Source of the DNA: Sandaracinaceae bacterium
Lineage (GTDB): Bacteria; Myxococcota_A; Polyangia; Polyangiales; JADJQN01
Direction: 5' to 3'
NCBI GenBank assembly: GCA_016712745.1
Contig: JADJQN010000001.1
Span: 1,240,001-1,304,000, forward strand
Length of the DNA: 64,000 bases
The notes beneath the pieces are model-generated. The model saw nothing but the letters and a program-made list of their open reading frames with translations, ran no database searches and was not told where the DNA came from. Positions 17,298 to 25,900 of the stretch are shown piece after piece; position 1 is the stretch's first letter; every line of letters starts with the position of its first letter. Position numbers and translations under genes: made by a program.

Positions 17298-18436
17298 GCC
17301 TTCAACGTGTTCGATGCGATCACCAAACGCATGATCTCGCTCGTGCCTTCGTAAATCTCCGTGATGCGCGCATCGCGGTAGTGGCGCTCGACGTTGTACT
17401 CGGTTGAATAGCCGTAACCGCCGTGGATCTGCAATGCCTTGTGCGTGACGCGCGTTGCCATCTCCGACGCGAAGAGCTTCGCAGTCGCGCTCTCCGACGT
17501 GTGGCGAACCTTCTTGTCCTTCATCGAAGCGGCACGCATAACGAGCAAGCGCGCGGCCTCGATTTCGGTCGCCATGTCAGCGAGCATGAACTGGATGGCC
17601 TGCTTATCGGCAATGGGCGAGCCAAACGACTTGCGCTCCTTCGCATAGGCAAGCGCTTCTTCGTAGGCCGAACGCGCGATACCGATCGCTTGCGCAGCGA
17701 TGCCGATGCGGCCACCGTCGAGCGTGTTCATCGCGATCTTGAAGCCCTCACCTTCTTCACCGAGGCGCGCCGACACCGGAACTTTACAGTTCTCGAAGTA
17801 GATGGTGCACGACTGGGCCGCGTGAATACCGAGCTTGTGGTCGGGCTTCTGCGGAGTGAAGCCTGGAGTGCCCTTCGGAACAATGAACGCGCTCACGCCC
17901 TTGCTACCGAGCGTTTTCGAAGTCGCGACAAAAACTACGACCAGGTCGGCATGCGGCCCGTTGGTGATCCAGTTCTTTGAGCCGTTCAGCACATAGTGGT
18001 CGCCACTCTTCTCGGCGACGGTCTCCATATGGCTCGCGTCGCTGCCGCTGGCTGGCTCGGTGAGGCCGAAACAGCCGAGCTTCTTTCCACTGGCAAGGGG
18101 CGTGAGGAATTCCTTCTTCTGCGCATCGTTGCCAAACTTGTAGATCGGATCGCACACGAGCGAGTTATTGACCGACATGATCACGCCGGTCGAAGCACAT
18201 GCGCGGCTGACCTCTTCGATCGCAAGCGCGTAGCTCACGTTGTCGGCGCCCGCCCCACCAAGCTCGCTCGGGATTGCCACGCCCATCAACCCGAGCTCGC
18301 CCAGCCGTTTCACGAGCTCGGTCGGCCAGCGTGACGACAAGTCGAGCTCGCGAGCGAGGGGCATCACCTCGCGCGTTGCAAAATCACGCGCGGCTTGCTG
18401 AATCATCGTCTGTTCTTCGTTTAACGAAAGGTGCAT
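17294..18436 (-). CDS. Acyl-CoA dehydrogenase (first in operon)
   Basis: A 380-residue FAD-dependent acyl-CoA dehydrogenase, first gene of a minus-strand operon that runs on to the acyl-CoA mutase. It starts MHLSLNEEQTMIQQAARDFA. FAD and substrate signatures include LGCFGLTEPASGSDAS, GSKNWITNG, FENCKVPVSARLGEEG, LDGGRIGIAAQAIGIA and LQIHGGYGYSTEYNVERHYRDARI. The catalytic base is Glu363 in EIYEGTSEIMR. Its pattern is close to short-chain/butyryl-CoA dehydrogenases; exact chain length cannot be read from sequence. The 230-nt spacer upstream separates it from a divergent secreted-protein gene and should carry both promoters. Confidence 0.94.
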   Translation of the reverse strand: MHLSLNEEQTMIQQAARDFATREVMPLARELDLSSRWPTELVKRLGELGLMGVAIPSELGGAGADNVSYALAIEEVSRACASTGVIMSVNNSLVCDPIYKFGNDAQKKEFLTPLASGKKLGCFGLTEPASGSDASHMETVAEKSGDHYVLNGSKNWITNGPHADLVVVFVATSKTLGSKGVSAFIVPKGTPGFTPQKPDHKLGIHAAQSCTIYFENCKVPVSARLGEEGEGFKIAMNTLDGGRIGIAAQAIGIARSAYEEALAYAKERKSFGSPIADKQAIQFMLADMATEIEAARLLVMRAASMKDKKVRHTSESATAKLFASEMATRVTHKALQIHGGYGYSTEYNVERHYRDARITEIYEGTSEIMRLVIASNTLKA

Positions 18437-18666
18437 GGCGGCCCGACTTTAGGGGGGTTCGGAAGGGCGATCAAGCGCTCAAACACCCACAGCGACACAC
18501 GCCAGATCTGCGTGAGCAAAGGGCATCTTCGGGTGAGAGAAGGCGCACATAGCCAAGCGGATATCCTTTGACAACGCTATGCGCGCTCTGCGTGAATGCG
18601 GGCGGGACGGACTCCGTCGTATTGCACCCGCGTGGGTCAATAACTGACGGGTTGGAGGACTAAAAC

Positions 18667-19632
18667 ATGCGTACATGGATGATCACTGGAATCGCCGCCA
18701 TTGCGGCGGTCTGCGGAATGTCGACGACGGTAGAAGCACAGCGATTGAACACAAGCGGCACGCCGAACTTTGGAACGCGCGCGATTGCGCCGGGCTTCAC
18801 CCCCGACCCGATCGCAGTGAACGTCACCTCCGGCGGCAGTCTCAACGTTGCAGGCATGAACCTCGGCGCGGGTTGCACCGGTTACGCAACGGCGGCTCCC
18901 GACTTCCGCTTCAACCTCTCGGGCACCTCGCAGTTCCTTCGCATCTTCGTCGAAGCAGCGGGCGACACCACGCTCATCATCAACGATGCATCCAACCAAT
19001 GGCATTGCGCGGACGACACCTACGGAACCAATCCTGGGATCGATCTCACCAACGCGCCTCGGGGCCAGTACGACGTTTGGATTGGCAGCTATCGTTCGGG
19101 CGAGCAGATCCGCGGAGCGCTCAAGATCACTGAGCTTCGCAGCATCCAGCCCGGCGGCGGAAGCGTCGCGCCCCCGAGCACCGGTAGCGGCAGCAACTCG
19201 GGCGGCGCCAGCGCTCTCGACCCGCGCGCGAACCCGAACTTCGGCACGCGCAACATCACGCCCGGCTTCACGCCCGATCCAATGAACGTGAACGTCACTT
19301 CCGGTGGGAGCATCAATGCAGCGACCGCAGGCCTCGGCGCAGGTTGCGTTGGCTATCTCACGCGTCAGCCCGACTTCCGCATCAACCTCACTGCAGCCGA
19401 TAGCTTCCTGCGCGTCTACGCCACGAGCACTGCAGGGGACGTGACGCTCGTAATCAATGGCTCGAACGGCCAATGGATTTGCAACGACGACTCCTACGGC
19501 GGCACCAATCCAAGCGTCGACCTACGCAACCTTGGCGCAGGCCAAATCGACATTTGGGTCGGCAGCTATCAGAGCGGTGTGCAGGCGCGCTCGGTCCTTC
19601 ATGTGACCGAGCTCGAGAGCAACCATCCATAA
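18667..19632 (+). CDS. Secreted protein with two PPC-like domains (copy 1 of a tandem pair)
   Basis: A 321-residue protein with a Sec signal peptide (MRTWMITGIAAIAAVCGMSTTVEA) and TTGGAGGA 9 nt before the ATG. The mature part is an internal duplication: two ~130-residue units joined by a Gly/Ser/Pro linker. Each unit opens PNFGTR.I.PGFTPDP, contains GAGC.GY....PDFR.NL and a DD-(T/S)-YG-TNP-VDL segment, and ends (D)xWxGSY-SG. The beta-sandwich-like pattern with paired cysteines resembles pre-peptidase C-terminal (PPC) domains; I infer an extracellular role. A close paralogue follows after a strong terminator. The 18437-18666 spacer holds a TTGACA at 18568 but no convincing -10. Confidence 0.75.
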   Translation: MRTWMITGIAAIAAVCGMSTTVEAQRLNTSGTPNFGTRAIAPGFTPDPIAVNVTSGGSLNVAGMNLGAGCTGYATAAPDFRFNLSGTSQFLRIFVEAAGDTTLIINDASNQWHCADDTYGTNPGIDLTNAPRGQYDVWIGSYRSGEQIRGALKITELRSIQPGGGSVAPPSTGSGSNSGGASALDPRANPNFGTRNITPGFTPDPMNVNVTSGGSINAATAGLGAGCVGYLTRQPDFRINLTAADSFLRVYATSTAGDVTLVINGSNGQWICNDDSYGGTNPSVDLRNLGAGQIDIWVGSYQSGVQARSVLHVTELESNHP

Positions 19633-19670
19633 CGAGGCAAAAACTCGAAAGAGTGCTTCGTTCTAGACTG

Positions 19671-19704
19671 CGCCCCGATGGCTTACGCCAGCGGGGCGTT
19701 TTCC
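19671..19704 (+). terminator. Rho-independent terminator between the tandem paralogues
   Basis: CGCCCCGATGGC, TTAC, GCCAGCGGGGCG forms a 12-bp stem with one internal mismatch and a 4-nt loop, directly followed by TTTTCCTTT. It separates transcription of the two paralogous genes, so the second copy (ATG at 19728, TAAGGGGG ribosome binding site) probably has its own promoter or relies on read-through. Confidence 0.88.
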
Positions 19705-19727
19705 TTTAAGGGTAAGGGGGCAAGTTC

Positions 19728-20699
19728 ATGCGCATCGGCTTTGCACTTTCATGCGCGGTGGCGTTCGCGATAGTCGGCACGGCAGTGAACGTGCAAGCGC
19801 AGGGATTGAATCCGCGCGGACGACCGAACTATGGAACGCGGCCCATATCACCAGGCTTCAGTCCCGATCCGATTTCGGTCCCCGTCGTAACCGGTGGCAC
19901 CGTGGACGTTGCATCGTTACACCTAGGGCAAGGGTGCGTGGGCTACACTGCCCAGGCGCCAGACTTTCAGTTCACGCTCACTGGACCTTCGCGCTTCTTG
20001 CGCATCTTCGTGGACGCAGGCCAGGCCGACACGACGTTGATTGTGAATCGTGCGGACGGAACTTGGGCATGTGCCGACGACACCTACGGGATGAATCCCG
20101 GCGTCGATCTCGTCAACGCGATGCCCGGTGTCTACAACGTGTGGGTCGGCAGCTATCGCAACGGCGAACGCGTCAACGGCACCTTCGCGGTCACGCAGAT
20201 TCCCAGCATTCATCCAGCGGGCAGCACCGCGACTCCATCAGCACCCGTCACGCCAGCGCCCGCGGCCAACAATCCGATGCGGCCCACAGCTGAGCCTAAC
20301 TTCGGCTCCCGTCGATTCGTTCCCGGCTTCCGCAATGACCCGTTGCGAATTCGCATCACGTCGGGTGGCGCCACCCGCGTGCGAGATTTGAACCTTGGCA
20401 GCGGCTGCACTGGCTATGTCACGTTGCAGCCCGACTTCGTTATGAACTTGACGGGAGAAAGCCCCCAGCTGCGCGTTTACGTCAACGAAGCGCGCGACAA
20501 CGCAGACACAACCCTCGTCATCCGCCGGCCGGACGGTTCATGGCTCTGCAACGACGACTCATTCAACGGGCGTAACCCGAGCGTCGACTTGGACAACGCG
20601 CAACCCGGCGCCTACGCTATTTGGGTCGGCAGTTACGAATCCGAAGTGCAGGCGCGCGCCCGGCTCAACATCACCGAACTTCGCGACAACCATCCGTAG
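19728..20699 (+). CDS. Secreted protein with two PPC-like domains (copy 2 of a tandem pair)
   Basis: A 323-residue paralogue of the preceding gene, with the same signal-peptide plus two-unit plan. Unit 1 runs from RPNYGTRPISPGFSPDP to VWVGSYRNGERVNGTFAV; unit 2 from EPNFGSRRFVPGFRNDP to IWVGSYESEVQARARL. It ends LRDNHP, as the first copy ends LESNHP. The conserved GxGCxGY and CxDDxxxxNPxVDL motifs with their cysteines suggest the same fold and disulfide. The gene arose by tandem duplication, giving four related domains in 2 kb. It is convergent with an oxidoreductase gene 17 nt downstream. Function unknown. Confidence 0.75.
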   Translation: MRIGFALSCAVAFAIVGTAVNVQAQGLNPRGRPNYGTRPISPGFSPDPISVPVVTGGTVDVASLHLGQGCVGYTAQAPDFQFTLTGPSRFLRIFVDAGQADTTLIVNRADGTWACADDTYGMNPGVDLVNAMPGVYNVWVGSYRNGERVNGTFAVTQIPSIHPAGSTATPSAPVTPAPAANNPMRPTAEPNFGSRRFVPGFRNDPLRIRITSGGATRVRDLNLGSGCTGYVTLQPDFVMNLTGESPQLRVYVNEARDNADTTLVIRRPDGSWLCNDDSFNGRNPSVDLDNAQPGAYAIWVGSYESEVQARARLNITELRDNHP

Positions 20700-20716
20700 C
20701 TTCCCCGCGCGGGAGA

Positions 20717-21724
20717 TCAGTCGACGGTGATAACAACTTTACCGAAATGCGCTCCACTCGCTAGATAGGCGTAGGCAAGCTTTGCCTCGTCAAACGAGAA
20801 GGTGCGATCAACGATGGGCTTGAGCTTTGTCGCATCGACCGCACGCGCGAACGACTCGAACATCGTTACGGAGCCGACGTAGATCCCAGCGATGCGCAGC
20901 GCTTTGTGGAATACACCGTACGTATTTACCTCGCCTTTGGTGCCGGTAAGCACGCCGAGAATGCTCATGGTGCCTCCGTAACGCAGCGACGCTACCGACT
21001 GATCGAAAGTGCCCGGACCTCCAACGTCTATGGCGATGTCTACGCCTCGACCTTGGGTCCAGATGCGCGCTGAATCGCCCCACTTCAGGTCCGCCTTGTA
21101 GTCGATGACGTGATCGGCCCCCATCGCCAACGCTCGCTCGCGTTTCTCGGCGCTCGACGAGGTGAGCACTACGCGGGCCCCGGCGGCCTTCGCCAGCTGC
21201 AGACCAAAAATCGAAACGCCACCGGTCCCTTGAACGAGCACGGTGTCACCGGCGCGCAGGTGCACGGCCTCGAAAAGCGCGTTGTACGCCGTCACTCCCG
21301 CGCACGGCAGAGTTGCCGCCTCTTCGTACGAAAGATGAGCTGGCACGCGTACCCACGCTGACTCGTGAAGTACGACCTGCTGCGCGAGCATGCCGTTCTG
21401 TCCGCTACCGAGTGAGAGTGCGTGATGCGCATCGGATAGCTCACCGTCCACCCACGTTGGGAAGAACGCTGCGGCGACGCGGTCGCCCAGTTTATGGCGC
21501 GTGACCTTTGGGCCAGCCTCGATGACCTCGCCTGCGCCGTCCGACACAGGAATGACGGGCGACTTTCGCTTGTGCGCACCCTTGACCATGACCAGATCTC
21601 GATAGTTCAACGCGGTGGCTCGTACGCGCACGCGCACGTCGAACTCTCCGAGCGGCGGCTGGGGCTTTTCAACGAGCGTGAGCGCATCGAAACCTTCTTT
21701 GGGATGGAGCTCATAGGCTTTCAT
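20717..21724 (-). CDS. NAD(P)-dependent MDR-family oxidoreductase, quinone reductase/zinc-type alcohol dehydrogenase-like
   Basis: A 335-residue medium-chain dehydrogenase/reductase. The GroES-like half starts MKAYELHPKEGFDALTLVEKP and carries ALNYRDLVMVKG. The Rossmann half has GDTVLVQGTGGVSIFGLQLAKAAGARVVLTS (given here in parts: GTGGVSIFGLQLAK is the dinucleotide-binding loop). The structural-zinc cysteine cluster of classical alcohol dehydrogenases is absent, and the RDLVMVKGxxK context is typical of zinc-independent quinone-reductase-like members. AAAGGAG lies 9 nt before the ATG. It is divergent from a membrane protein gene 14 nt away. Substrate unknown. Confidence 0.9.
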   Translation of the reverse strand: MKAYELHPKEGFDALTLVEKPQPPLGEFDVRVRVRATALNYRDLVMVKGAHKRKSPVIPVSDGAGEVIEAGPKVTRHKLGDRVAAAFFPTWVDGELSDAHHALSLGSGQNGMLAQQVVLHESAWVRVPAHLSYEEAATLPCAGVTAYNALFEAVHLRAGDTVLVQGTGGVSIFGLQLAKAAGARVVLTSSSAEKRERALAMGADHVIDYKADLKWGDSARIWTQGRGVDIAIDVGGPGTFDQSVASLRYGGTMSILGVLTGTKGEVNTYGVFHKALRIAGIYVGSVTMFESFARAVDATKLKPIVDRTFSFDEAKLAYAYLASGAHFGKVVITVD

Positions 21725-21738
21725 CGTTCGCGTCTCCT

Positions 21739-22923
21739 TTGCCCAGTGTAGCTTCGGCCTTCGTATTTGGAATCGCTTTCTCGTACGCTGCGCTAGTGGT
21801 CGTCCCCTTCGTCATTGGAGTGACAATTCTCGCGTACGCAGCGATTCGCGCGGAGCTGCGGCGAAGCCATTCGGCGGCGGGATTTCGTCAACACCTCCCG
21901 GCGCTTCTGGCCTTCGGCGTGATGCCGCTTGCGCTCTTCGCCTCGGTCGCAGCCGAACACGGTTTTGCGGCCGCGATGGGATGGTCTCTTGCTGTCACAG
22001 TAGGCATTGGAGGGGGCGTCGCTGCAGTCGACCCGATCACCCGCGCGCGCGGCATGCGTCGCCCCGCTCGCCTCTACTATCACCTTTATCTCTTTGCGAT
22101 CGCGACCGCCGTCTACGCTCTGCGACTACTCACGCAGCCCTCGCACGCTCTCTCGCTCATCCTCCCTGCCGCCGCCGCGTTGCTGGCGCTCGTCCTCTAC
22201 GGACACGCACTTGGAAGCCCGTTTAGCCGGGCGAAGCGACGGCTTGCCTCAACGCGGGAAACGCCGCTCGCCGATTGGAAGGAAGGCCAGCTCGTCAAGG
22301 CCGTGGGCGTTGTGAACATCGATTCCAAAGCCGAACCATTTGTGGAGAGTGAACCAGCACGTGTGCTGCTCCATGCGGAAGGGACGGCGCGTGTCGAATA
22401 TCCTGCAGCCGAGCTGCGGCGTCTCAAGCGTCCCGTCTTTGCAATGGTCGACACAGGTAGGGGACGCAGAGATTTTCGACAGGTGCTGCCGCACGAACTG
22501 GCGAAATACAAAGTCGCCTCGGCGAGCCTTGAGGAGGCAATCAAGGCAACCTTTGTGCAGCCATTCTTTCTGACGGTTGGCGATGAACAAGTGCGCATCG
22601 ACGTGACGCGTGTCGAACCGCACCTTCAGCACGAGCCCATCGATCTGCATCGCGGCGACCCAAGCGAAAGCAAATCGCGCGCGCCCGACGACCAACTCAT
22701 CCTCAACACTGCAATCACGCGCTTCACCGCGGGAACGGTCGGTCAGCTAAGCATCGAGAAGCAAACTTTACGCGCCGGCGACCGCATCGCTGTAATTGGA
22801 ATCGCACGCAAAGAAATACGCCCGGGTTCAGGAGGCTCGTATCGCCACTCGGCGAGCTCCTTCGCAATCGAAGCTCCGGCGAGCGGAGTGCTGCTGCTCG
22901 CAGAGCCGGATCCCGCGAGCTAG
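21739..22923 (+). CDS. Integral membrane protein with a possible GIDE-like C-terminal domain
   Basis: A 394-residue protein. About five hydrophobic segments fill the first ~160 residues (FGIAFSYAALVVVPFVIGV, HLPALLAFGVMPLALFASV, AAMGWSLAVTVGIGGGVAA, YHLYLFAIATAVYALRLL, LSLILPAAAALLALVLYG). A soluble ~230-residue domain follows, opening EGQLVKAVGVVNIDSKAEPF and closing LRAGDRIAVIGIARKEIRPG, then SFAIEAPASGVLLLAEPD. That pair of blocks resembles the GIDE (MULAN-type) fold found in some bacterial membrane proteins, without a RING finger; this is a weak match. The best start is the TTG at 21739, with no visible Shine-Dalgarno, so the start is uncertain. It shares a 14-nt divergent gap with the MDR enzyme gene. 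Confidence 0.65.
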   Translation: MPSVASAFVFGIAFSYAALVVVPFVIGVTILAYAAIRAELRRSHSAAGFRQHLPALLAFGVMPLALFASVAAEHGFAAAMGWSLAVTVGIGGGVAAVDPITRARGMRRPARLYYHLYLFAIATAVYALRLLTQPSHALSLILPAAAALLALVLYGHALGSPFSRAKRRLASTRETPLADWKEGQLVKAVGVVNIDSKAEPFVESEPARVLLHAEGTARVEYPAAELRRLKRPVFAMVDTGRGRRDFRQVLPHELAKYKVASASLEEAIKATFVQPFFLTVGDEQVRIDVTRVEPHLQHEPIDLHRGDPSESKSRAPDDQLILNTAITRFTAGTVGQLSIEKQTLRAGDRIAVIGIARKEIRPGSGGSYRHSASSFAIEAPASGVLLLAEPDPAS

Positions 22924-22932
22924 GCGTGCTCG

Positions 22933-25900
22933 CTACGGGACGTAGAGCAGGTAGCTCGTCTGCTGGCGATCGGGATCCCAAACGCTGTACATGATGTTCG
23001 TGGCATAGGTTGCGTAGAGGACCCAGTGCCCGTCGCCCGAAATCGACGGCGCTTCAAGACCGTAGTGTATCGCGTCTGCCGCGTCTTGCGGCACACCCGT
23101 TGGACTGCGCGTGACGAGGAAAGTCTGGCCTAGCGAGCGGTCGTAGACGAACGCGTCAGGTATTTCATTCGTGTCGTCCGCGACAAGGTTTGACGCAAGC
23201 GATCGAAAGGCGATGCGATTGCCATCGTCAGACACCGTCGGTTGACGCGACTCCGCGTTGGCGTTGGTGCCGCCTAACCCGACGCTGACCCGGGAAGTAA
23301 TCATCGTGTTGCTGTCATAGAGAAAAATGTCTTCGACTCCATTGATGTCGTTTGGAACGAACGTGGTTGAGGTCGACGAGTACACGATATAGCGACCGTC
23401 GCGCGAGATTGCCGGCATGTCGCCGTAGCTCGCGACGGTGGTTGTGGTGCCCATCAGCAGGTCGCGCACGTAGATTCCAAAGCATCCGAAAACGACGTAG
23501 CGGCCGTCCGCGGACATATCGAAGCGCACCGAATTCAGCGTGAACTGGGCGCCGGTGTTCGTGACGGAAGCGCGCGTGGTGGTGTTGAGAGTCATATCGC
23601 GGACGAATACGTCGTAGGCACTGTTGGTGTCCCCGCTTACTGCGGGGGCAAGGCTCAAAAACGCCACGTAGCGGCCATCGTCTGAAACAGCAGCGAAAAT
23701 GAACGACGCGCCGAGCTCGGCTCCGGTATCAGACAAGCTCACGCGTCGTGTCGTTCCCGCCATGCGATCGCGGAGGAAGATGTCGTTTGCACCGTTCGTG
23801 TCGGAGGCTACTAGGTTGGCCGCGCCGCTCTCAAACGCAATGAAGCGGCCGTCGGAGCTCATCCAGTTGCGCGACGAGGGCCCGTTTCCAACAACGCCCG
23901 CACTACTGACACTGATCAGTTCCAGGGTGTTGGTTTGACGGTCTCGAAGATAGACATCGCTTACCCCGCCGTTCGTGTCGGCGGGTAGGACCGCAGTAGT
24001 TGTTGTAAAGAGCGCGTAGCGTCCGTCAAGGGACACACCATCACGCACGGACTGTCGGTCAGCGGCGATGGGCGTGTAAAGCGCAGTCGTGCAGCTCACG
24101 CAACGCTGCGACTGAACGTCGATGACGGTCGCGCCGATATCGAGCGCGTCCGAGCCGCTGAACGTGACGTCGCCGCTCACGGCGGGGGCGGTGACTATCG
24201 ATACGGCCTGGTCACCATCGAGGGTTCCGTCGGCCACGCCCGTCAGCGTCGCAAGCTGCGGCGTCGCCCAGTTTGCCGTGGTGAAAACCATGCTCGCCGG
24301 CGCGATGGTCGCCTCGCCGGTATCGCTGCTAGCAAGACCGATGGTGACGTTCGCGCTCGGTGCGCGGGAAAGCACAAGCTGTGCAGTCGCGGTCGTGCCG
24401 CCTTCAGTCACAACTAGGCCCGCCCCCGGCGATGTAATCACTGGCGCGACGTCGTTGTCGGTATTCGTTAGCGACAAAGGAGTAACGCTTAGGCCGTTGT
24501 AGTTGGAGTCGGCGCTCACTACGGAGACGTTGATTGAGTACGGTCGATCTCCGTCGATGATCAGATCGTCGACGCCCGTCACGGTGAACGGGACGGCTTG
24601 CAGGTACGACCCCGGCGTCCCGAACAGGATGGACGACGGCGACACCACACCTTCGGTTGTGTCCGTACTCGTAAGATTGACCGTCACGGCCGATGTGTTG
24701 TTGCTATTCAAACGCAATGTGAACGTTTGGACCGAGCGATTCTCCGTCGTGACGCGTGGTCCACTCGGCACGATGACAACTCCGGCCACGCCCTCGTTAT
24801 CCGTATTGCTGACGGCAACGTCTAATGCGTCGCGCCCGGTATACGAAGGGTCCGTGCTCGTGGCGGCCGACAACACGATGGTATACGGCACTGTGCCGTC
24901 GATAATCGCGTCGTCGCGACCAGTGATTGTAACGGTCTGCTGCGCGTTCCAGTTCATCGACGTGAACGTCAACGACGTGACGTTTGGCACGCCTTCGCTC
25001 TCGTCGCTGCTATACAACGGCACGGTGACGTCGGCTGTCGGTGGAGATGTGAGAACGATGTTGAAAGCCGCGGTCGCGCCCCCTTCGCTCGTCACAAGGC
25101 CGCCCACTGGCGAAACACTGATGCCGGCCACTTCGTTGTCGGTATTCGTCACGAACACATCCGCAACAACGAGTCCGTTGTATGCGCCGTCTGCGCTCAT
25201 CGAAGCACCCGTGACGATGGTGTAGGCGACGGAACCATCGAGCAAAATATCGTTCACACCCGTGACTGTCACGACGTGGGGACTATTCCAGTCACTCGAC
25301 GTCAACGTCACCGTCGCAGGGGACACGGTGCCTTCGGTGAGATCGCTGCTTGATACGGAGATGGTCACATCCGTACTGGGCATCGAGCTCAACACGATTG
25401 AGAAAGTCGCGGTGCCGAGCCCCTCAGTTGTTACAAGTCCGCTCGTCGGCGTGACTACGACGGCGTTGGAGTCGTTGTCTGTGTTGACCACCGTGACGTC
25501 CGCGACGGCAAAGCCGCTGTACGCCATATCGGCGCTCGACGCTGCCCCGGTGACGATGTTAAACGCAACGGAGCCGTCGACTATCGCGTCATTGACACCC
25601 ACAATCGTGACCACGCGCGCAACGTTCCAGTTCGCGGTCGAGAACGTGACCGACGCCGGCGAAACCGTGCCTTCGGACAAATCGTCGCTCGTAAAAGTGA
25701 TCGTCACGTCCGCGCTGGGTTGCGAGTTCAGATGCAGAAAAAATGCCGCGCTCGTTCCAGACTCGCTTGTGGTCAGGCCGGCAGTGGGCGACACGGTGAC
25801 GCCGACTGCGTCGTTGTCTGTGTTTGTGACGGACACGTCCGCCGGATTGATACCGCTGTACGAAGGGTCCGCCGTGACGACGGACGTTATGATCGTGTAG

